Below are positions 11,439-21,408 of a stretch of DNA of 34,632 nucleotides, piece after piece. Origin of the DNA: Alishewanella longhuensis (lineage in GTDB: Bacteria; Pseudomonadota; Gammaproteobacteria; Enterobacterales; Alteromonadaceae); assembly GCF_014653435.1 (NCBI RefSeq), contig NZ_BNAO01000003.1, forward strand, positions 7,234 through 41,865, written 5' to 3'. The notes beneath the pieces are model-generated. The model was given only the letters and a program-made list of their open reading frames with translations, ran no database searches and was not told the origin of the DNA. Position 1 is the first letter of the stretch, and each line of letters starts with the position of its first letter. The position numbers and the translations under genes are program-made.

Positions 11439-11591
11439 TTGTGTTAACGCCATCCTCACAGCCCTACTCCCTGCAACTATTCATGCCGTGATATCACTGC
11501 TGTTATTATTTATTGAGTATGATCACTGCGCACAGCATAATACGCCTCTTTTACGCTGGCATTGCCGGGAACCGTTAGCGCATCTTGATAT

Positions 11592-11624
11592 AAAAAAACC
11601 CGCTAAGGCTCAGCGGGTTTTTTT
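11592..11624 (-). terminator. Terminator of gap, likely bidirectional
   Basis: AAAAAAACCCGCT and AGCGGGTTTTTTT arms with a short loop. The A-run to the left becomes a U-run on the minus strand, so it ends the gap transcript 18 bases after its stop; the T-run on the right makes it work in the other direction too. Confidence 0.88.
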
Positions 11625-11642
11625 GCTCGTTACAAGGGTAAC

Positions 11643-13094
11643 TTATTTAACGATAGGCAACGTTGGATACTTAATACCGGCCATTTCGTTCATTACGCGG
11701 GTTACCTGCACACTGTAACCGAACTCGTTGTCATACCATACATACAACACACAACGATCACCGTCGACGATGGTCGCTTGTGAATCAACTACGCCAGCAT
11801 AGCGTGACCCCACTAAATCAGAAGACACAATTTCTGTTGAGCTGGTGAAATCAATTTGATCTTGTAGCTCAGAGAACAACGAGGTGCGCTGTAAGAAATC
11901 GTTTAAGTCTTGCTTGTTAGTTTCGCGATTTAAATTCAGCGACAAAATCGCCATAGACACGTTAGGCGTAGGCACGCGGATCGCATTACCAGTCAGTTTA
12001 CCTTTTAACTCAGGTAAAGCTTTAGCTACTGCGCTGGCGGCACCGGTAGAAGTTAATACCATATTTAGCGGTGCAGCACGGCCACGACGCTCAGCTTTAT
12101 GGAAATTATCAATCAGGTTTTGATCGTTAGTGTACGAGTGCACCGTTTCCACATGACCATTACGAATACCGTATTCATCATGCAAGGCTTTCAGCACTGG
12201 GGTGATCGCATTGGTAGTACAGCTGGCTGCAGAAACAATTTTATGCTCAGCAGTAATCATATGCTGATTAACGCCATACACCACATTCGGTACATCACCT
12301 TTAGCTGGCGCTGTTAATAACACTTTGGCGGCGCCTTTACTCTGGAAGTGAATAGACAGCTCGGTGTCGTCTTTATAAATACCGGTGTTATCAACAATTA
12401 GTGCGTTATCAATACCGTACTGAGTGTAATCTACCTGCTCAGGAGAGTTCGCATAGATCACTTTGATAAAGGTACCATTGGCTTTAATGCCCTGATTTTC
12501 TTCATCAACGGTAATGCTGCCGTTAAAAGGACCATGGATAGAGTCACGGCGCAGTAAACTGGCACGTTTTTCTAAATCACCTTTTTTACCACCACGAACA
12601 ACGATGGCTTTTAAGCGCAGCTTACTGCTTGGGCCTGAGCGCTCTAACATTAAGCGCGCTAACAAGCGACCGATACGGCCAAAACCGTATAACACCACAT
12701 CAACCGGTTTCACCTGATCTTCATGATCTAAAATATCGCTAAGGGAGTCGGCCAGATATTGTTCTAACGTCAGACCTTCAGCCACATTTTTATATAAAAA
12801 AGCATACGCCAGCTTGCCAATGTCGACCCGGCCGGGTGCCAGATTCATTTTGCTAATGGCTTCTAGTACCGGAAAGCTTTCACGCAGACGCAGCTTCTGG
12901 CCTTCAAAACGTTGTACCGTTTTGTGCGCTTTAATAATGTCGATAATGGTAGCGCTTACGAGCGGACGACCATATACCACTACTTCAATGCCTTTATTAC
13001 GGTATAAACGACCAATAATAGGCAGCATGTTTTCGGCGTATTCCTGGCGCTCTTGCCAGCTTTTTTGGTACTGTTCTGCGTGTGATAGGGTCAT
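11643..13094 (-). CDS. gap: Long-form glyceraldehyde-3-phosphate dehydrogenase
   Basis: A 483-residue GAPDH. Residues about 128-480 are a full enzyme: Rossmann start VDVVLYGFGRIGRLLARL, catalytic Cys292 in SAASCTTNAITPVL, and the late motif WYDNEFGYSVQVTRV. It converts glyceraldehyde-3-phosphate, phosphate and NAD(P) into 1,3-bisphosphoglycerate. About 125 extra N-terminal residues precede the Rossmann fold; ordinary GapA is about 330 residues. A long class of this kind is known in gammaproteobacteria and is usually a second GAPDH. Whether it is glycolytic, gluconeogenic or NADP-preferring cannot be read here. It is a single gene with its own terminator. Confidence 0.93.
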   Translation of the reverse strand: MTLSHAEQYQKSWQERQEYAENMLPIIGRLYRNKGIEVVVYGRPLVSATIIDIIKAHKTVQRFEGQKLRLRESFPVLEAISKMNLAPGRVDIGKLAYAFLYKNVAEGLTLEQYLADSLSDILDHEDQVKPVDVVLYGFGRIGRLLARLMLERSGPSSKLRLKAIVVRGGKKGDLEKRASLLRRDSIHGPFNGSITVDEENQGIKANGTFIKVIYANSPEQVDYTQYGIDNALIVDNTGIYKDDTELSIHFQSKGAAKVLLTAPAKGDVPNVVYGVNQHMITAEHKIVSAASCTTNAITPVLKALHDEYGIRNGHVETVHSYTNDQNLIDNFHKAERRGRAAPLNMVLTSTGAASAVAKALPELKGKLTGNAIRVPTPNVSMAILSLNLNRETNKQDLNDFLQRTSLFSELQDQIDFTSSTEIVSSDLVGSRYAGVVDSQATIVDGDRCVLYVWYDNEFGYSVQVTRVMNEMAGIKYPTLPIVK

Positions 13095-13263
13095 TATGAG
13101 GCCTTTTACTTCAATAAGATGAATTAATCGGTGTCGCCCTCTCCGCTTTATGTAGGGTACAGCGGCTATTTGAAGGCGGCTTATTGTAATGGATTATGAA
13201 AGCTTACCACAACAGTTACAGCTTTTTTTTAGACACAATGGCTAAACAGTCAGCAATCAGAGC

Positions 13264-13659
13264 TCATTTAACCTTATCTGCATGTGCAAAAGTTAACGAC
13301 ACCGAGTTAACACAATAACGCTGCCCGGTGGGTGCCGGGCCATCCTCAAACACATGCCCAAGATGGGCATCGCACTGCGCACACAAAATTTCTGTTCGTT
13401 GCATGCCGTGGCTAAGGTCACGCTCATATTTTACTTTTCCCGCTATCGAGGCAAAGAAACTAGGCCAACCGCAACCTGCATCAAACTTTGTTTTGCCATC
13501 AAATAGCTCGGCACCACAGCAAACGCAATGATAGGTACCGTCTGCTGTATGATGCAGCAGCTCCCCGGTAAAGGGGTATTCGGTACCTTTTAACCGGGTA
13601 ACCCGATATTGCTCGTCAGTTAAACGTGTCCGCCATTCTTGTTCTGTTAACTTCATCAT
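13264..13659 (-). CDS. msrB: Peptide-methionine (R)-S-oxide reductase
   Basis: A 131-residue MsrB, which reduces methionine-R-sulfoxide in proteins using thioredoxin. Zinc ligands Cys45/Cys48 and Cys93/Cys96 are present, and the catalytic Cys116 sits in [14 protein letters not shown] and HLGHVF are the family core motifs. It is a cytoplasmic, single-domain form (no MsrA fusion, no signal peptide). The first ATG is followed directly by a second one. It lies between gap and a chemotaxis receptor, all on the minus strand with gaps of 40-170 bases. Confidence 0.96.
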   Translation of the reverse strand: MMKLTEQEWRTRLTDEQYRVTRLKGTEYPFTGELLHHTADGTYHCVCCGAELFDGKTKFDAGCGWPSFFASIAGKVKYERDLSHGMQRTEILCAQCDAHLGHVFEDGPAPTGQRYCVNSVSLTFAHADKVK

Positions 13660-13698
13660 CTGCCTCTGCTATGCCTGAATAAGTTATCGGCTTTTTAG

Positions 13699-15402
13699 TT
13701 ACAAACGAAACTCCGCTAATAATGCATTGAGCTGTTGCGCCATCTGCCGTAATTGCTGGCTTGCTTGCGCCAACTGCGCCGCTTGTTGGTTAGTCGCTTC
13801 AATAGATTCGGCAATATGCTCCATATGCTGATTAATACCTCCAGATACCGTAGCCAACTCTTCCGTGGCACTGGCTAACTGATCATTAACTTCGGTAATT
13901 TGACTAACAGCCCCATTGATACGCCCTAAAGCCTGATTCGCCAGCTCAGATTGGTCAATAGTGGCTTTCACTTCTGTCTGGCTTTGCTGCATAGAAGCCA
14001 CAGCACGTGAGGCATCACGTTGAATGCCTTGTACCCGCTCACTAATATCCTGGGTTGATTTTGCCGAGCGGCTAGCCAGAGTTCTCACTTCATCTGCCAC
14101 CACCGCAAAGCCTCGCCCCTGCTCACCGGCTCTGGCCGCTTCGATAGCCGCATTTAGCGCCAGCAAGTTAGTTTGCTCAGCAATGCTGCCTATCACATCA
14201 GTTACTGCACCAATTTGCTCGCTGCTTTGCGACAGCTCTGCAATCACGCTGGCAACATGTTCCACTTTTTGCTGCAACTGCGCTATGGCTTTTAGTGTCT
14301 CGGTTACAGCCGAGGTTCCATTACCCACTTGCCTGTCGGCATCTCGTGCCGACTGCGCTGCTGTGGTGGCATTTCGCGCCATATCATCACAGGTGGCGCT
14401 CATTTCATGCACCGCGGTGGCTACCTGAGTGGTTTGTGCTAACACCGATTGCAACAACTGCTGGCTTTGCTGACTGGATTCATCCAGCGCTATTGCCTGC
14501 TCCCCCAACGTTTTTGCCAAACCACGTTGCTGCTGTATTAAATCCCGTAAACGCTCTACTAAACTGCTAATCGCCGCTAATAAACTGTGATCATCTCCCG
14601 CTTTTAGCTGAATAGTAGTGCTAAAATCCCCTGCGGCAACCTGCTGCACCATTTGCCGGGCAAAGGCAACCTCGCCCCCTAACTGCCGTAACAGCCAGCT
14701 ACGAATGTACAACGACAAGGCGATAGTAAACAGCGTCACTAGCAAGGTAATGGCCGCAAGTCGCAATGCGGTTTGCCAGAAAGCACGCTGTACATCATCG
14801 ATATAGATGCCAGAGCCTAACACCCAGCCCCAACGTTGATCAGCAGTCACATAAGATAGCTTGGTATAGCGCTCGCTGGTAACACCACCGCCCGCCAAAG
14901 GTTTCGTCCACTGATATTCAACAAAACCTGAGCCAAAACGATTGATGGTATCGACAAAGGTGGTAAATAAATTCTTATTGTCCAACTTTTGTTGGATGCT
15001 ACCATCGGCATTGCGCATTAAGGTTGCATAATTAAAGTTGGCGCTATCCAGCACTGTGCCGTCTAACGCTGGCACAGTAGGATGCATAATCATTTTAGGG
15101 AAAGGGCGGCCCAGATCATTGATCCAGATATATTCGGTTTTATCGTAACGAAGGGCTTTAATTGCCGCCAGAGCTGCTTGCTGCGCTTGTGCCTGCGTCA
15201 TAACACCACTGCTTTCCTGTTGTTGATAATGGCTAACAAGCGCAGCAGCAATGTCAATCACAGCGACAACTCGCTGTTCGCGCCCTTCCACTAAACGCTG
15301 CTGTAACGCATCAAGTGCCATTACCGCAATTAACAAAAAACCACATAAGGTTAAGATGGGTAGGGTCAACAAACGACCACCGACGGTGCTAAAAAATTGC
15401 AT
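13699..15402 (-). CDS. Methyl-accepting chemotaxis protein with sCache sensor
   Basis: A 567-residue transmembrane receptor. TM1 is at about residues 10-30 and TM2 at about 190-212. Between them is a periplasmic single-Cache-type domain ([37 protein letters not shown]). After a HAMP-like segment comes the long coiled coil with the signalling tip [32 protein letters not shown]. It relays ligand binding to CheA/CheW. Start ATG 15402 is chosen over GTG 15423 because AGGAG sits nine bases upstream. Related sCache domains bind small organic acids; the dicarboxylate system next door makes that a guess here. No CheR-tethering pentapeptide is seen at the C-terminus. Confidence 0.9.
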   Translation of the reverse strand: MQFFSTVGGRLLTLPILTLCGFLLIAVMALDALQQRLVEGREQRVVAVIDIAAALVSHYQQQESSGVMTQAQAQQAALAAIKALRYDKTEYIWINDLGRPFPKMIMHPTVPALDGTVLDSANFNYATLMRNADGSIQQKLDNKNLFTTFVDTINRFGSGFVEYQWTKPLAGGGVTSERYTKLSYVTADQRWGWVLGSGIYIDDVQRAFWQTALRLAAITLLVTLFTIALSLYIRSWLLRQLGGEVAFARQMVQQVAAGDFSTTIQLKAGDDHSLLAAISSLVERLRDLIQQQRGLAKTLGEQAIALDESSQQSQQLLQSVLAQTTQVATAVHEMSATCDDMARNATTAAQSARDADRQVGNGTSAVTETLKAIAQLQQKVEHVASVIAELSQSSEQIGAVTDVIGSIAEQTNLLALNAAIEAARAGEQGRGFAVVADEVRTLASRSAKSTQDISERVQGIQRDASRAVASMQQSQTEVKATIDQSELANQALGRINGAVSQITEVNDQLASATEELATVSGGINQHMEHIAESIEATNQQAAQLAQASQQLRQMAQQLNALLAEFRL

Positions 15403-15531
15403 AATAGAAACTCCTGCAACCACGCCTGCCTACTAAGCATAGCTGCTATTGGTAATTGCTTCACAAAATCCTTTGGCTCTGTCACTACGCTTACGGTAGC
15501 ATTGCGGCAATATGCCGTGAAAGAGCCTGCT

Positions 15532-17319
15532 ATGCGCCCACTTTATCGACAACCCTTGATTATTTTACTTAGTCTAGCGCTAATTACGCTTGGCAGCTAC
15601 TATTTGATTTTTCAGCAATTATTAAAGCAGTCGCAACAACTATCGTCACAGCATGCCATCGAGTTTAATCAGTACTTAAATTTACAGCTCACCCGCTTTA
15701 GCACTCTTACCGATACCTTAGTGCAGCGGCCTGAGTTAAAACAATTACTGGCACAGCCGGCACTTGATGCAGAAAAAACCGCGGTTAGCCGTTTATTAGC
15801 CGACTTTAACCTCGCCAGTGGTAGCGCTTCAATTTATTTGATGGACCCACAAGGCCTGGTGCTGGCCAGCAGCAATTACGGCGAAACGGTAAGTTTTATG
15901 GATTACAACTTTGGCTTTCGGCCTTATTTTACCGAAACCATTAACGCTAATAAAAGTTATGTCGACTATGGGCTGGGTTGGGTTTCTAATGAACGAGGCA
16001 TCTATTTTGCTGCGACAGTCACCAATGGTCAGCAACAAATCCTAGGCGTACTGACCGTTAAATTGAATATTGATCAACTTGAACTAGCCTATCAATCTAT
16101 CGCCAGCCAAAGCCCCTTGCTCTTTATGTTAGTAGACGAAGAGCAAACTGTCATTGCCAGTAACTACGAACCGTGGCGCCTGACCTGGCTAGGTGAACAA
16201 GCAGTTAGCCGCCCGCGACATCCAGGTGTAACTTTGCATGCACTAGACGTTAAACAACAAGGGGAGATTTGGCAGCTACCTACCGATCCGATCGCCAGCC
16301 CACGACAAAACAAACAATTCGCAGTAGCCATAAAAGAAAATCAGCGCTTGCCATGGCAGTTAATCTTGTTGCAACCGTTAACAAGCCTGCAAATACAGGC
16401 CCTACAGCTGGCCATCAGTCTCTGTTTATTACTGTCGGTGCTGTTATTAGCCATCAGCTTTTGGCGTAGCCGTCGGCAGCAGCAACGGCAAAAAGCTATT
16501 ATGTATAACCAATTAGAACATGCCGTAGCAGAGCGTACTGAGTCGTTACAACAAAGTAACCAACAGTTAATGCACGAAATTCAACAACGCAATGAGGCCG
16601 AGCAAGGTTTGCAACAGGCACAGGAGCAATTACTGCAGGCCGCAAAATTAGCCACTATCGGCCAGCTAAGTGCCTCGATTAACCACGAAATAAACCAACC
16701 GCTAACCGCCATGCATAGCTATCTGCAAAGTGCCCAGCTATTGTTACAAAAAGCACGCTACGCAGAACTCGCTGAAAACTTAGAAAAAATTAGCCAAATG
16801 TTACTTAGGTTAAATCATATCGTTAAGCAATTTAAAAGTTTTAGCCGCAAAGCCGCCAATAGCCCCGATGTGGTTAGGTTAAAAACTCTGGTGCAAAACG
16901 CACTCGGCATTTTGCAACCGGTATTAAAACAACAAAAAGTCCACATACAGCTACTTGATGCAGCCGCCACCAATGTTAAGGTGGATCCGCTACAACTTGA
17001 GCAGGTGTTGGTTAACTTGCTGGGTAATGCGATTCAAGCCGCCGAGCAAAGCAGTGCCCCCAGTCTTACCATTCAAATCAGCCAAAGCCACGAGCAAGCC
17101 ATTTTACAAATCCACGATAATGGCCCGGGCATCCAGCCACATGTCATGGAACACTTATTTGAACCCTTCTTTACCACCAAACAAGGCTCTGGCCTTGGAT
17201 TGGGGTTATCCATTTCACGCCAGATAGTGCAAAGTTATCATGGTAACTTACAAATTGAGAATCATCCGGCAGGGGGTGCCATTGTTACCCTTACCCTGCC
17301 GCGTTATAGCCCGGAGTAG
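15532..17319 (+). CDS. dctB: DctB-like C4-dicarboxylate sensor histidine kinase
   Basis: A 595-residue kinase. TM1 (about 9-28) and TM2 (about 300-320) bracket a periplasmic Cache-type sensor with LDAEKTAVSRLLADFN and GVLTVKLNIDQLE, as in DctB. A coiled coil follows, then HisKA with phospho-acceptor His385 in SINHEINQPLTAMHSYL, then HATPase with N box NLLGNAIQAAEQ, G1 DNGPGI and G2 GSGLGLGLSIS. ATG 15532 puts TM1 at the N-terminus; the frame is open further upstream to 15397, over the start of the divergent receptor gene. dctD begins two bases after its stop. It probably senses succinate, malate or fumarate. Confidence 0.9.
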   Translation: MRPLYRQPLIILLSLALITLGSYYLIFQQLLKQSQQLSSQHAIEFNQYLNLQLTRFSTLTDTLVQRPELKQLLAQPALDAEKTAVSRLLADFNLASGSASIYLMDPQGLVLASSNYGETVSFMDYNFGFRPYFTETINANKSYVDYGLGWVSNERGIYFAATVTNGQQQILGVLTVKLNIDQLELAYQSIASQSPLLFMLVDEEQTVIASNYEPWRLTWLGEQAVSRPRHPGVTLHALDVKQQGEIWQLPTDPIASPRQNKQFAVAIKENQRLPWQLILLQPLTSLQIQALQLAISLCLLLSVLLLAISFWRSRRQQQRQKAIMYNQLEHAVAERTESLQQSNQQLMHEIQQRNEAEQGLQQAQEQLLQAAKLATIGQLSASINHEINQPLTAMHSYLQSAQLLLQKARYAELAENLEKISQMLLRLNHIVKQFKSFSRKAANSPDVVRLKTLVQNALGILQPVLKQQKVHIQLLDAAATNVKVDPLQLEQVLVNLLGNAIQAAEQSSAPSLTIQISQSHEQAILQIHDNGPGIQPHVMEHLFEPFFTTKQGSGLGLGLSISRQIVQSYHGNLQIENHPAGGAIVTLTLPRYSPE

Positions 17320-17321
17320 AG

Positions 17322-18704
17322 ATGAGCAACCAAGCAGAAGTATGGTTACTGGATGACGACAACAGCATTTTAGATGCGTTGGCGCAAGGCCTGATGCTGG
17401 AAGGTTGGCAGTGTCGTACCTTTAATCAGCCCGTCGTCTTGTTACGCGAGTTAACCGAAAATTTCGCCGGCGTTATTCTTACCGATCTCAATATGCCAGA
17501 AATGGATGGTTTGTCGGTATTAAAAGCGGTACAACAACGGGATGCTGATTTACCCGTGGTATTACTTACCGGTTATGGTGATATCAGCATAGCGGTAAAT
17601 GCGATGCAGCTGGGCGCTTATAGCTTTATTGAAAAACCGGTCAATCATACTGAGCTGCATAAGACGTTGCAGCAAGCGCTGGAAAAACGCCAATTGTGTT
17701 TACAAAACCGTCGCCTAAGCGCCCAATTAAGAGAAAGCCGGCGCGGCCGGGTGCAGTTAATTGGCGACAGCCCCGCTATAAACCAAATGCGTAACTTGTT
17801 GGATTTAGTCTTAGATACCCCGGCAGATGTGCTCATTGAAGGCGAAACCGGCAGCGGTAAAGAAATGGTCGCGCGCTACCTGCACGACAACTCGGCCCGC
17901 AGCGATCAACACTTTGTGGCCATAAATTGTGGTGCTATTCCAGAGCAATTAATAGAGAGCGAGTTATTCGGCAGCGAAGCCGGCGCCTTTACCGGCGCCG
18001 ATAAAAAACGCATTGGTAAATTCGAGTTTGCCAATGGTGGCACCTTGTTTTTAGATGAAATTGAAAGCACACCGTTAAGTGTGCAAATTCGCTTACTGCG
18101 GGTATTGGAGGAGCGCAAAGTCACGCCGCTTGGCAGTAATCAGAGTATTAACCTGAATATCCGGGTGGTTGCCGCCACTAAAACCAATTTAGAACAGCTA
18201 AGCCAGCAAGGCGACTTTCGTTTAGATTTATACTACCGTTTAAATTTGTTGCAAGTCGCTATACCGCCACTACGCCAGCGCCGCCAGGATATCCCACTGC
18301 TGTTTAAGCACTTCGCCATGCTGGCTGCCGCACGCTATCACAAACCGGTACTACCGCTCAATCAATTACAACTGGACAGCTTGTTATCGCATAGCTGGCC
18401 CGGCAATGTGCGGGAGCTGCGTAATTTAGCCGAACGTTATGTGTTGCTGGGGCCAGAAGCGGCTTTTATGCAACAAGGCTTAGCCTTACCCGACACCATT
18501 GGTAGCGCCATGGGCCTTAGTGAGCGCGTGGCTTTTTTTGAGCAAATGCTGATTGAAGAAGCACTTAATGCCACCAAAGGTAGCATTAAAGAGACGATGC
18601 AGGCGCTAAACCTGCCGCGCAAAACCCTGTATGACAAAATGCGTAAATATGGGCTGATACGTAGCCAGTTTAAAGATGATGACACGAGCGAACTACTGGA
18701 ATAA
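17322..18704 (+). CDS. dctD: DctD-like sigma-54-dependent response regulator
   Basis: A 460-residue NtrC-family activator. The receiver domain has acidic pocket DDD (11-13) and phospho-acceptor Asp55 (LTDLNMPEMDG). The AAA+ domain has Walker A EGETGSGKE, the GAFTGA loop that contacts sigma-54, and Walker B GGTLFLDEIE. A Fis-type helix-turn-helix ends the protein (GSIKETMQALNLPRKTLYDKMRKYGL). All motifs needed for activation are intact. It forms a two-gene operon with dctB. The consensus sigma-54 promoter 115 bases after its stop is the obvious target. Confidence 0.92.
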   Translation: MSNQAEVWLLDDDNSILDALAQGLMLEGWQCRTFNQPVVLLRELTENFAGVILTDLNMPEMDGLSVLKAVQQRDADLPVVLLTGYGDISIAVNAMQLGAYSFIEKPVNHTELHKTLQQALEKRQLCLQNRRLSAQLRESRRGRVQLIGDSPAINQMRNLLDLVLDTPADVLIEGETGSGKEMVARYLHDNSARSDQHFVAINCGAIPEQLIESELFGSEAGAFTGADKKRIGKFEFANGGTLFLDEIESTPLSVQIRLLRVLEERKVTPLGSNQSINLNIRVVAATKTNLEQLSQQGDFRLDLYYRLNLLQVAIPPLRQRRQDIPLLFKHFAMLAAARYHKPVLPLNQLQLDSLLSHSWPGNVRELRNLAERYVLLGPEAAFMQQGLALPDTIGSAMGLSERVAFFEQMLIEEALNATKGSIKETMQALNLPRKTLYDKMRKYGLIRSQFKDDDTSELLE

Positions 18705-18716
18705 CGTCCTGACAGC

Positions 18717-18738
18717 GATGGGTGGAATCCCACCCATC
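18717..18738. promoter_or_regulatory. Perfect 9-bp inverted repeat between dctD and porin
   Basis: GATGGGTGG, loop AATC, CCACCCATC. There is no T-run after it, so it is a weak terminator. Its centre lies about 92 bases before the -24 box of the sigma-54 promoter, a usual distance for an enhancer of an NtrC-type activator. DctD-binding site or dctD terminator: both remain possible. Confidence 0.5.
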
Positions 18739-18818
18739 TACCAAAAACCAGGTTTCATTTACCACCCAAAAAACCAATCGTAAAAACATAAGCCTTTGAA
18801 GATAAACACTATTAATAG

Positions 18819-18834
18819 TGGCAACCTTCTTGCT
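18819..18834 (+). promoter_or_regulatory. Sigma-54 (RpoN) promoter for porin and transporter
   Basis: TGGCAACCTTCTTGCT matches the consensus TGGCA-N6-TTGCT, with exactly ten bases between the GG and GC doublets. Transcription would start near 18845, 35 bases before the porin ATG at 18880. It lies within the upstream extension of the porin reading frame, which confirms the later start. It is directly downstream of a sigma-54 activator gene. Confidence 0.85.
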
Positions 18835-18879
18835 AATACCTTATCGCCTAAAACTATAATTATTGATGACGAGGTAACA

Positions 18880-19866
18880 ATGCAACAGGTAAATCGCCCC
18901 ACCCTTACTACGGCCTTAGTGTTAACCCCTACGCTTTTGTTAAGCAGCGCCCTTTATGCTAATACGGTAACCGTGCAGGTTCCCAGCGTAACTTTTTACG
19001 GCAAAGCCGAGGTACAACTGGCACACACCGATAAAGGCATTATGCGCTATACCGAACAAGGCACACAGTTGGACATGCCGTTTAGCCGTTTTGGCTTACG
19101 CGGCGAGCAGGTATTAAATGAACACATTACCGCCTTTTTTACCTATGAAGTTGATGTACGTGGTTTTGACGAAGCGAATACGCAAAGCCCCTTTTCTGCC
19201 CGCAATACCTTTATTGGCATTAAAGGTAACTTTGGTCAGCTGATTGCCGGACGTAACGACACCCGCTTAAAGACCAGCGAAGGCGGCGTAGATTTATACA
19301 ATGAAACCAGCGGTGATATTGCCCAAATTTTACCAGGGCAAGATCGACTGGGCGATAGCCTGACCTATATCTCTCCTAAGTTTGCTGGGTTTGAGCTATC
19401 GGCCACCTATGTACTGGGGCAAGATAACGAACGGCAAAATGGCAAAGATGGCGTGGCCTTAAGCCTGGCCTATGGTGACCGGGCACTAAAAAGCCTGCCT
19501 TATTACGTCACCCTAACCCGGGCACAAAGTTTAAATGGCCTGGACGCTACCCGTTTATTAGCTCAGCATCAATTTGGCGACTTTACGTTGGGTGCCTTAA
19601 TCCAATATAGTGAAGAGAGCGAAGGCGCACGCAGCGGCACTGGCGGCTATCTCAGCCTACAATATGCTTATGGGAACTGGCGACCAAAAGTACAAGCGGG
19701 CCGCGATACCTCTGAATTGCGCCAGCAAACAGCGGCCAACCACTACACTGCCGGTGTGGATTATCTGTTTAATAGCCAAAGTAAAGCCTATTTCTATGTT
19801 ACCCAGCTTGAGTTAACCGACACCAGCGACACGTCCGTTGCACTTGGCTTACAATACCGGTTCTAG
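18880..19866 (+). CDS. Outer-membrane porin, Gram-negative general porin type
   Basis: A 328-residue beta-barrel protein. A Sec signal peptide (about 1-30, cut near LYAN) precedes alternating beta strands: VTFYGKAEVQLAH, FSRFGLRGEQVLNEHITAFFTYEVD, RNTFIGIKGNFGQLIAGRND. The last residue is Phe in VALGLQYRF, the usual signal for BAM insertion. ATG 18880 is preferred to 18796 since it follows GAGGT and gives a proper signal peptide; the earlier start would lie before the sigma-54 start point. It probably lets dicarboxylates cross the outer membrane. The SLC13 gene follows after ten bases, in one transcript. Confidence 0.88.
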   Translation: MQQVNRPTLTTALVLTPTLLLSSALYANTVTVQVPSVTFYGKAEVQLAHTDKGIMRYTEQGTQLDMPFSRFGLRGEQVLNEHITAFFTYEVDVRGFDEANTQSPFSARNTFIGIKGNFGQLIAGRNDTRLKTSEGGVDLYNETSGDIAQILPGQDRLGDSLTYISPKFAGFELSATYVLGQDNERQNGKDGVALSLAYGDRALKSLPYYVTLTRAQSLNGLDATRLLAQHQFGDFTLGALIQYSEESEGARSGTGGYLSLQYAYGNWRPKVQAGRDTSELRQQTAANHYTAGVDYLFNSQSKAYFYVTQLELTDTSDTSVALGLQYRF

Positions 19867-19876
19867 GAGCATAATA

Positions 19877-21310
19877 ATGACAACAAGCACTGCTAAAACC
19901 CCACTTTTTTCGCTGTTACTTGGCCCGGTATTTATGGCCCTAACCTTATTGTTACCAGCACCCTTTGGCATGAGCCAAGATAGCTGGCTAGTATTGGGTT
20001 TAACCTTTTGGATGGCCAGCTGGTGGATCAGCGAAGCGGTTCCTATTCCGGTAACCTCTTTTCTGCCCTTAGTTGTTGCGCCACTGCTGGGCTTAAATAG
20101 CCTGGCGGCGGTGGCACAACCCTACGCTCACCCACTTATTTTCTTATTTTTAGGTGGCTTTATTATTTCAATTGCCATGGAACGCTGGTCACTACACAAA
20201 CGCATCGCCTTGCATACCATGCTATTGGTTGGCAGTAAACCCAGCCAACAGATTGGCGGCATTATGTTGGTTACCGCCTTTTTATCCATGTGGATGTCGA
20301 ACACCGCGACCGCAGTAATGATGCTACCCATCGCGATTTCTATTATGGAACTACTAAAGCAAGACAATGACGACAGCCAGTTTAGCAAAGCCATGCTACT
20401 CTCAATTGCCTATGCGGCCTCTATTGGTGGCTTAGCCACCTTAATTGGCACCCCACCCAACGCGCTAATGGCAGCGTTTTTAGCCGACAACTACGACATT
20501 CAAATTGGTTTTGCCGAATGGATGATGGTAGGACTGCCGCTAAGTATCGTGATGCTGGCATTAAGCTGGTTATGGTTAACCAAGGCCGCATACAAAGTCG
20601 ATGCATTTGATGCTGTGGAAACGAAGAGTTTATTCCGGGAGCAGCTGAGTAAACTAGGCACTATGCAACGGGGCGAAAAAGCGGTATTAGCCATTTTTTC
20701 GCTGACGGCATTTTGCTGGATCTTCCGGCCCTTTTTAGCCAGCATCACCGGCTTACCGCTGGATGACACCATAATCGCCATGGCCGCGGCCCTATTGCTG
20801 CTGGTCCTGCCGCTGGATCGCAAGAACACCCGCATTTTAACCTGGGATGAAACCCGCAAACTGCCTTGGGGCATTTTAATGCTATTTGGTGGCGGTTTAA
20901 GTTTAGCGGCGCTTATTACCAAAAGTGGTTTGGCGGCCTTTATTGCCGATCAGGTTATTTTACTGGGCGATGTGCCGTTCTGGGTGATGATTCTGGTGGT
21001 AACGGCTGTTATCGTGTTCTTAACCGAAGTAACCAGCAATACCGCTACCGCCGCAGGCTTTTTACCGTTGTTAGCTCCGGTTGCGCTGGCCATGTCGGGC
21101 ACACCATTAACCCTGGTGATCCCGGCCGCCATTGCTGCCAGCTGTGCCTTTATGATGCCGGTGGCAACGCCACCGAATGCCATCGTATTTTCCTCGGGGC
21201 AATTAAAAATCTCCGATATGGTAAAAGCCGGTTTTGCGCTAAACATTTTCTCGGTAATAGTCGTCAGCGTGGTTACGCTTACACTCGCCAGATGGGTATT
21301 TGGTTTCTAA
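19877..21310 (+). CDS. SLC13/DASS family dicarboxylate:sodium symporter
   Basis: A 477-residue inner-membrane carrier with about eleven helices. Both SNT signatures are present: WMSNTATAVMMLPIA in the first half and TEVTSNTATAAGFLPLL in the second, each following a re-entrant hairpin. These bind sodium and carboxylate in the INDY/CitT-type transporters. The length fits the family. ATG 19877 follows AGGAG (19865-19869), just after the porin stop. With DctBD upstream and the shared sigma-54 promoter, the substrate is most likely a C4-dicarboxylate; the exact substrate is inferred. Confidence 0.9.
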   Translation: MTTSTAKTPLFSLLLGPVFMALTLLLPAPFGMSQDSWLVLGLTFWMASWWISEAVPIPVTSFLPLVVAPLLGLNSLAAVAQPYAHPLIFLFLGGFIISIAMERWSLHKRIALHTMLLVGSKPSQQIGGIMLVTAFLSMWMSNTATAVMMLPIAISIMELLKQDNDDSQFSKAMLLSIAYAASIGGLATLIGTPPNALMAAFLADNYDIQIGFAEWMMVGLPLSIVMLALSWLWLTKAAYKVDAFDAVETKSLFREQLSKLGTMQRGEKAVLAIFSLTAFCWIFRPFLASITGLPLDDTIIAMAAALLLLVLPLDRKNTRILTWDETRKLPWGILMLFGGGLSLAALITKSGLAAFIADQVILLGDVPFWVMILVVTAVIVFLTEVTSNTATAAGFLPLLAPVALAMSGTPLTLVIPAAIAASCAFMMPVATPPNAIVFSSGQLKISDMVKAGFALNIFSVIVVSVVTLTLARWVFGF

Positions 21311-21320
21311 ACTTTTACAC

Positions 21321-21352
21321 TTTAGCATGCTATCTGCAGGTAGCATGCTAAA
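21321..21352 (+). terminator. Hairpin after the SLC13 gene
   Basis: Perfect 12-bp arms (TTTAGCATGCTA and its complement) around TCTGCAGG, 10 bases after the stop. No T-run follows, so it may stabilise the 3-prime end or terminate only weakly. Confidence 0.6.
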
Positions 21353-21408
21353 GCTCCCCACTTTTGATATACTTGCGCCTTTGATTTTACCAACTACCTG
21401 AGTACCTC

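Noticed and set aside
11488..11718. 76-codon plus-strand ORF between csp and gap
   Set aside because: It runs through the bidirectional terminator and into the gap coding region, with no SD and no family resemblance.
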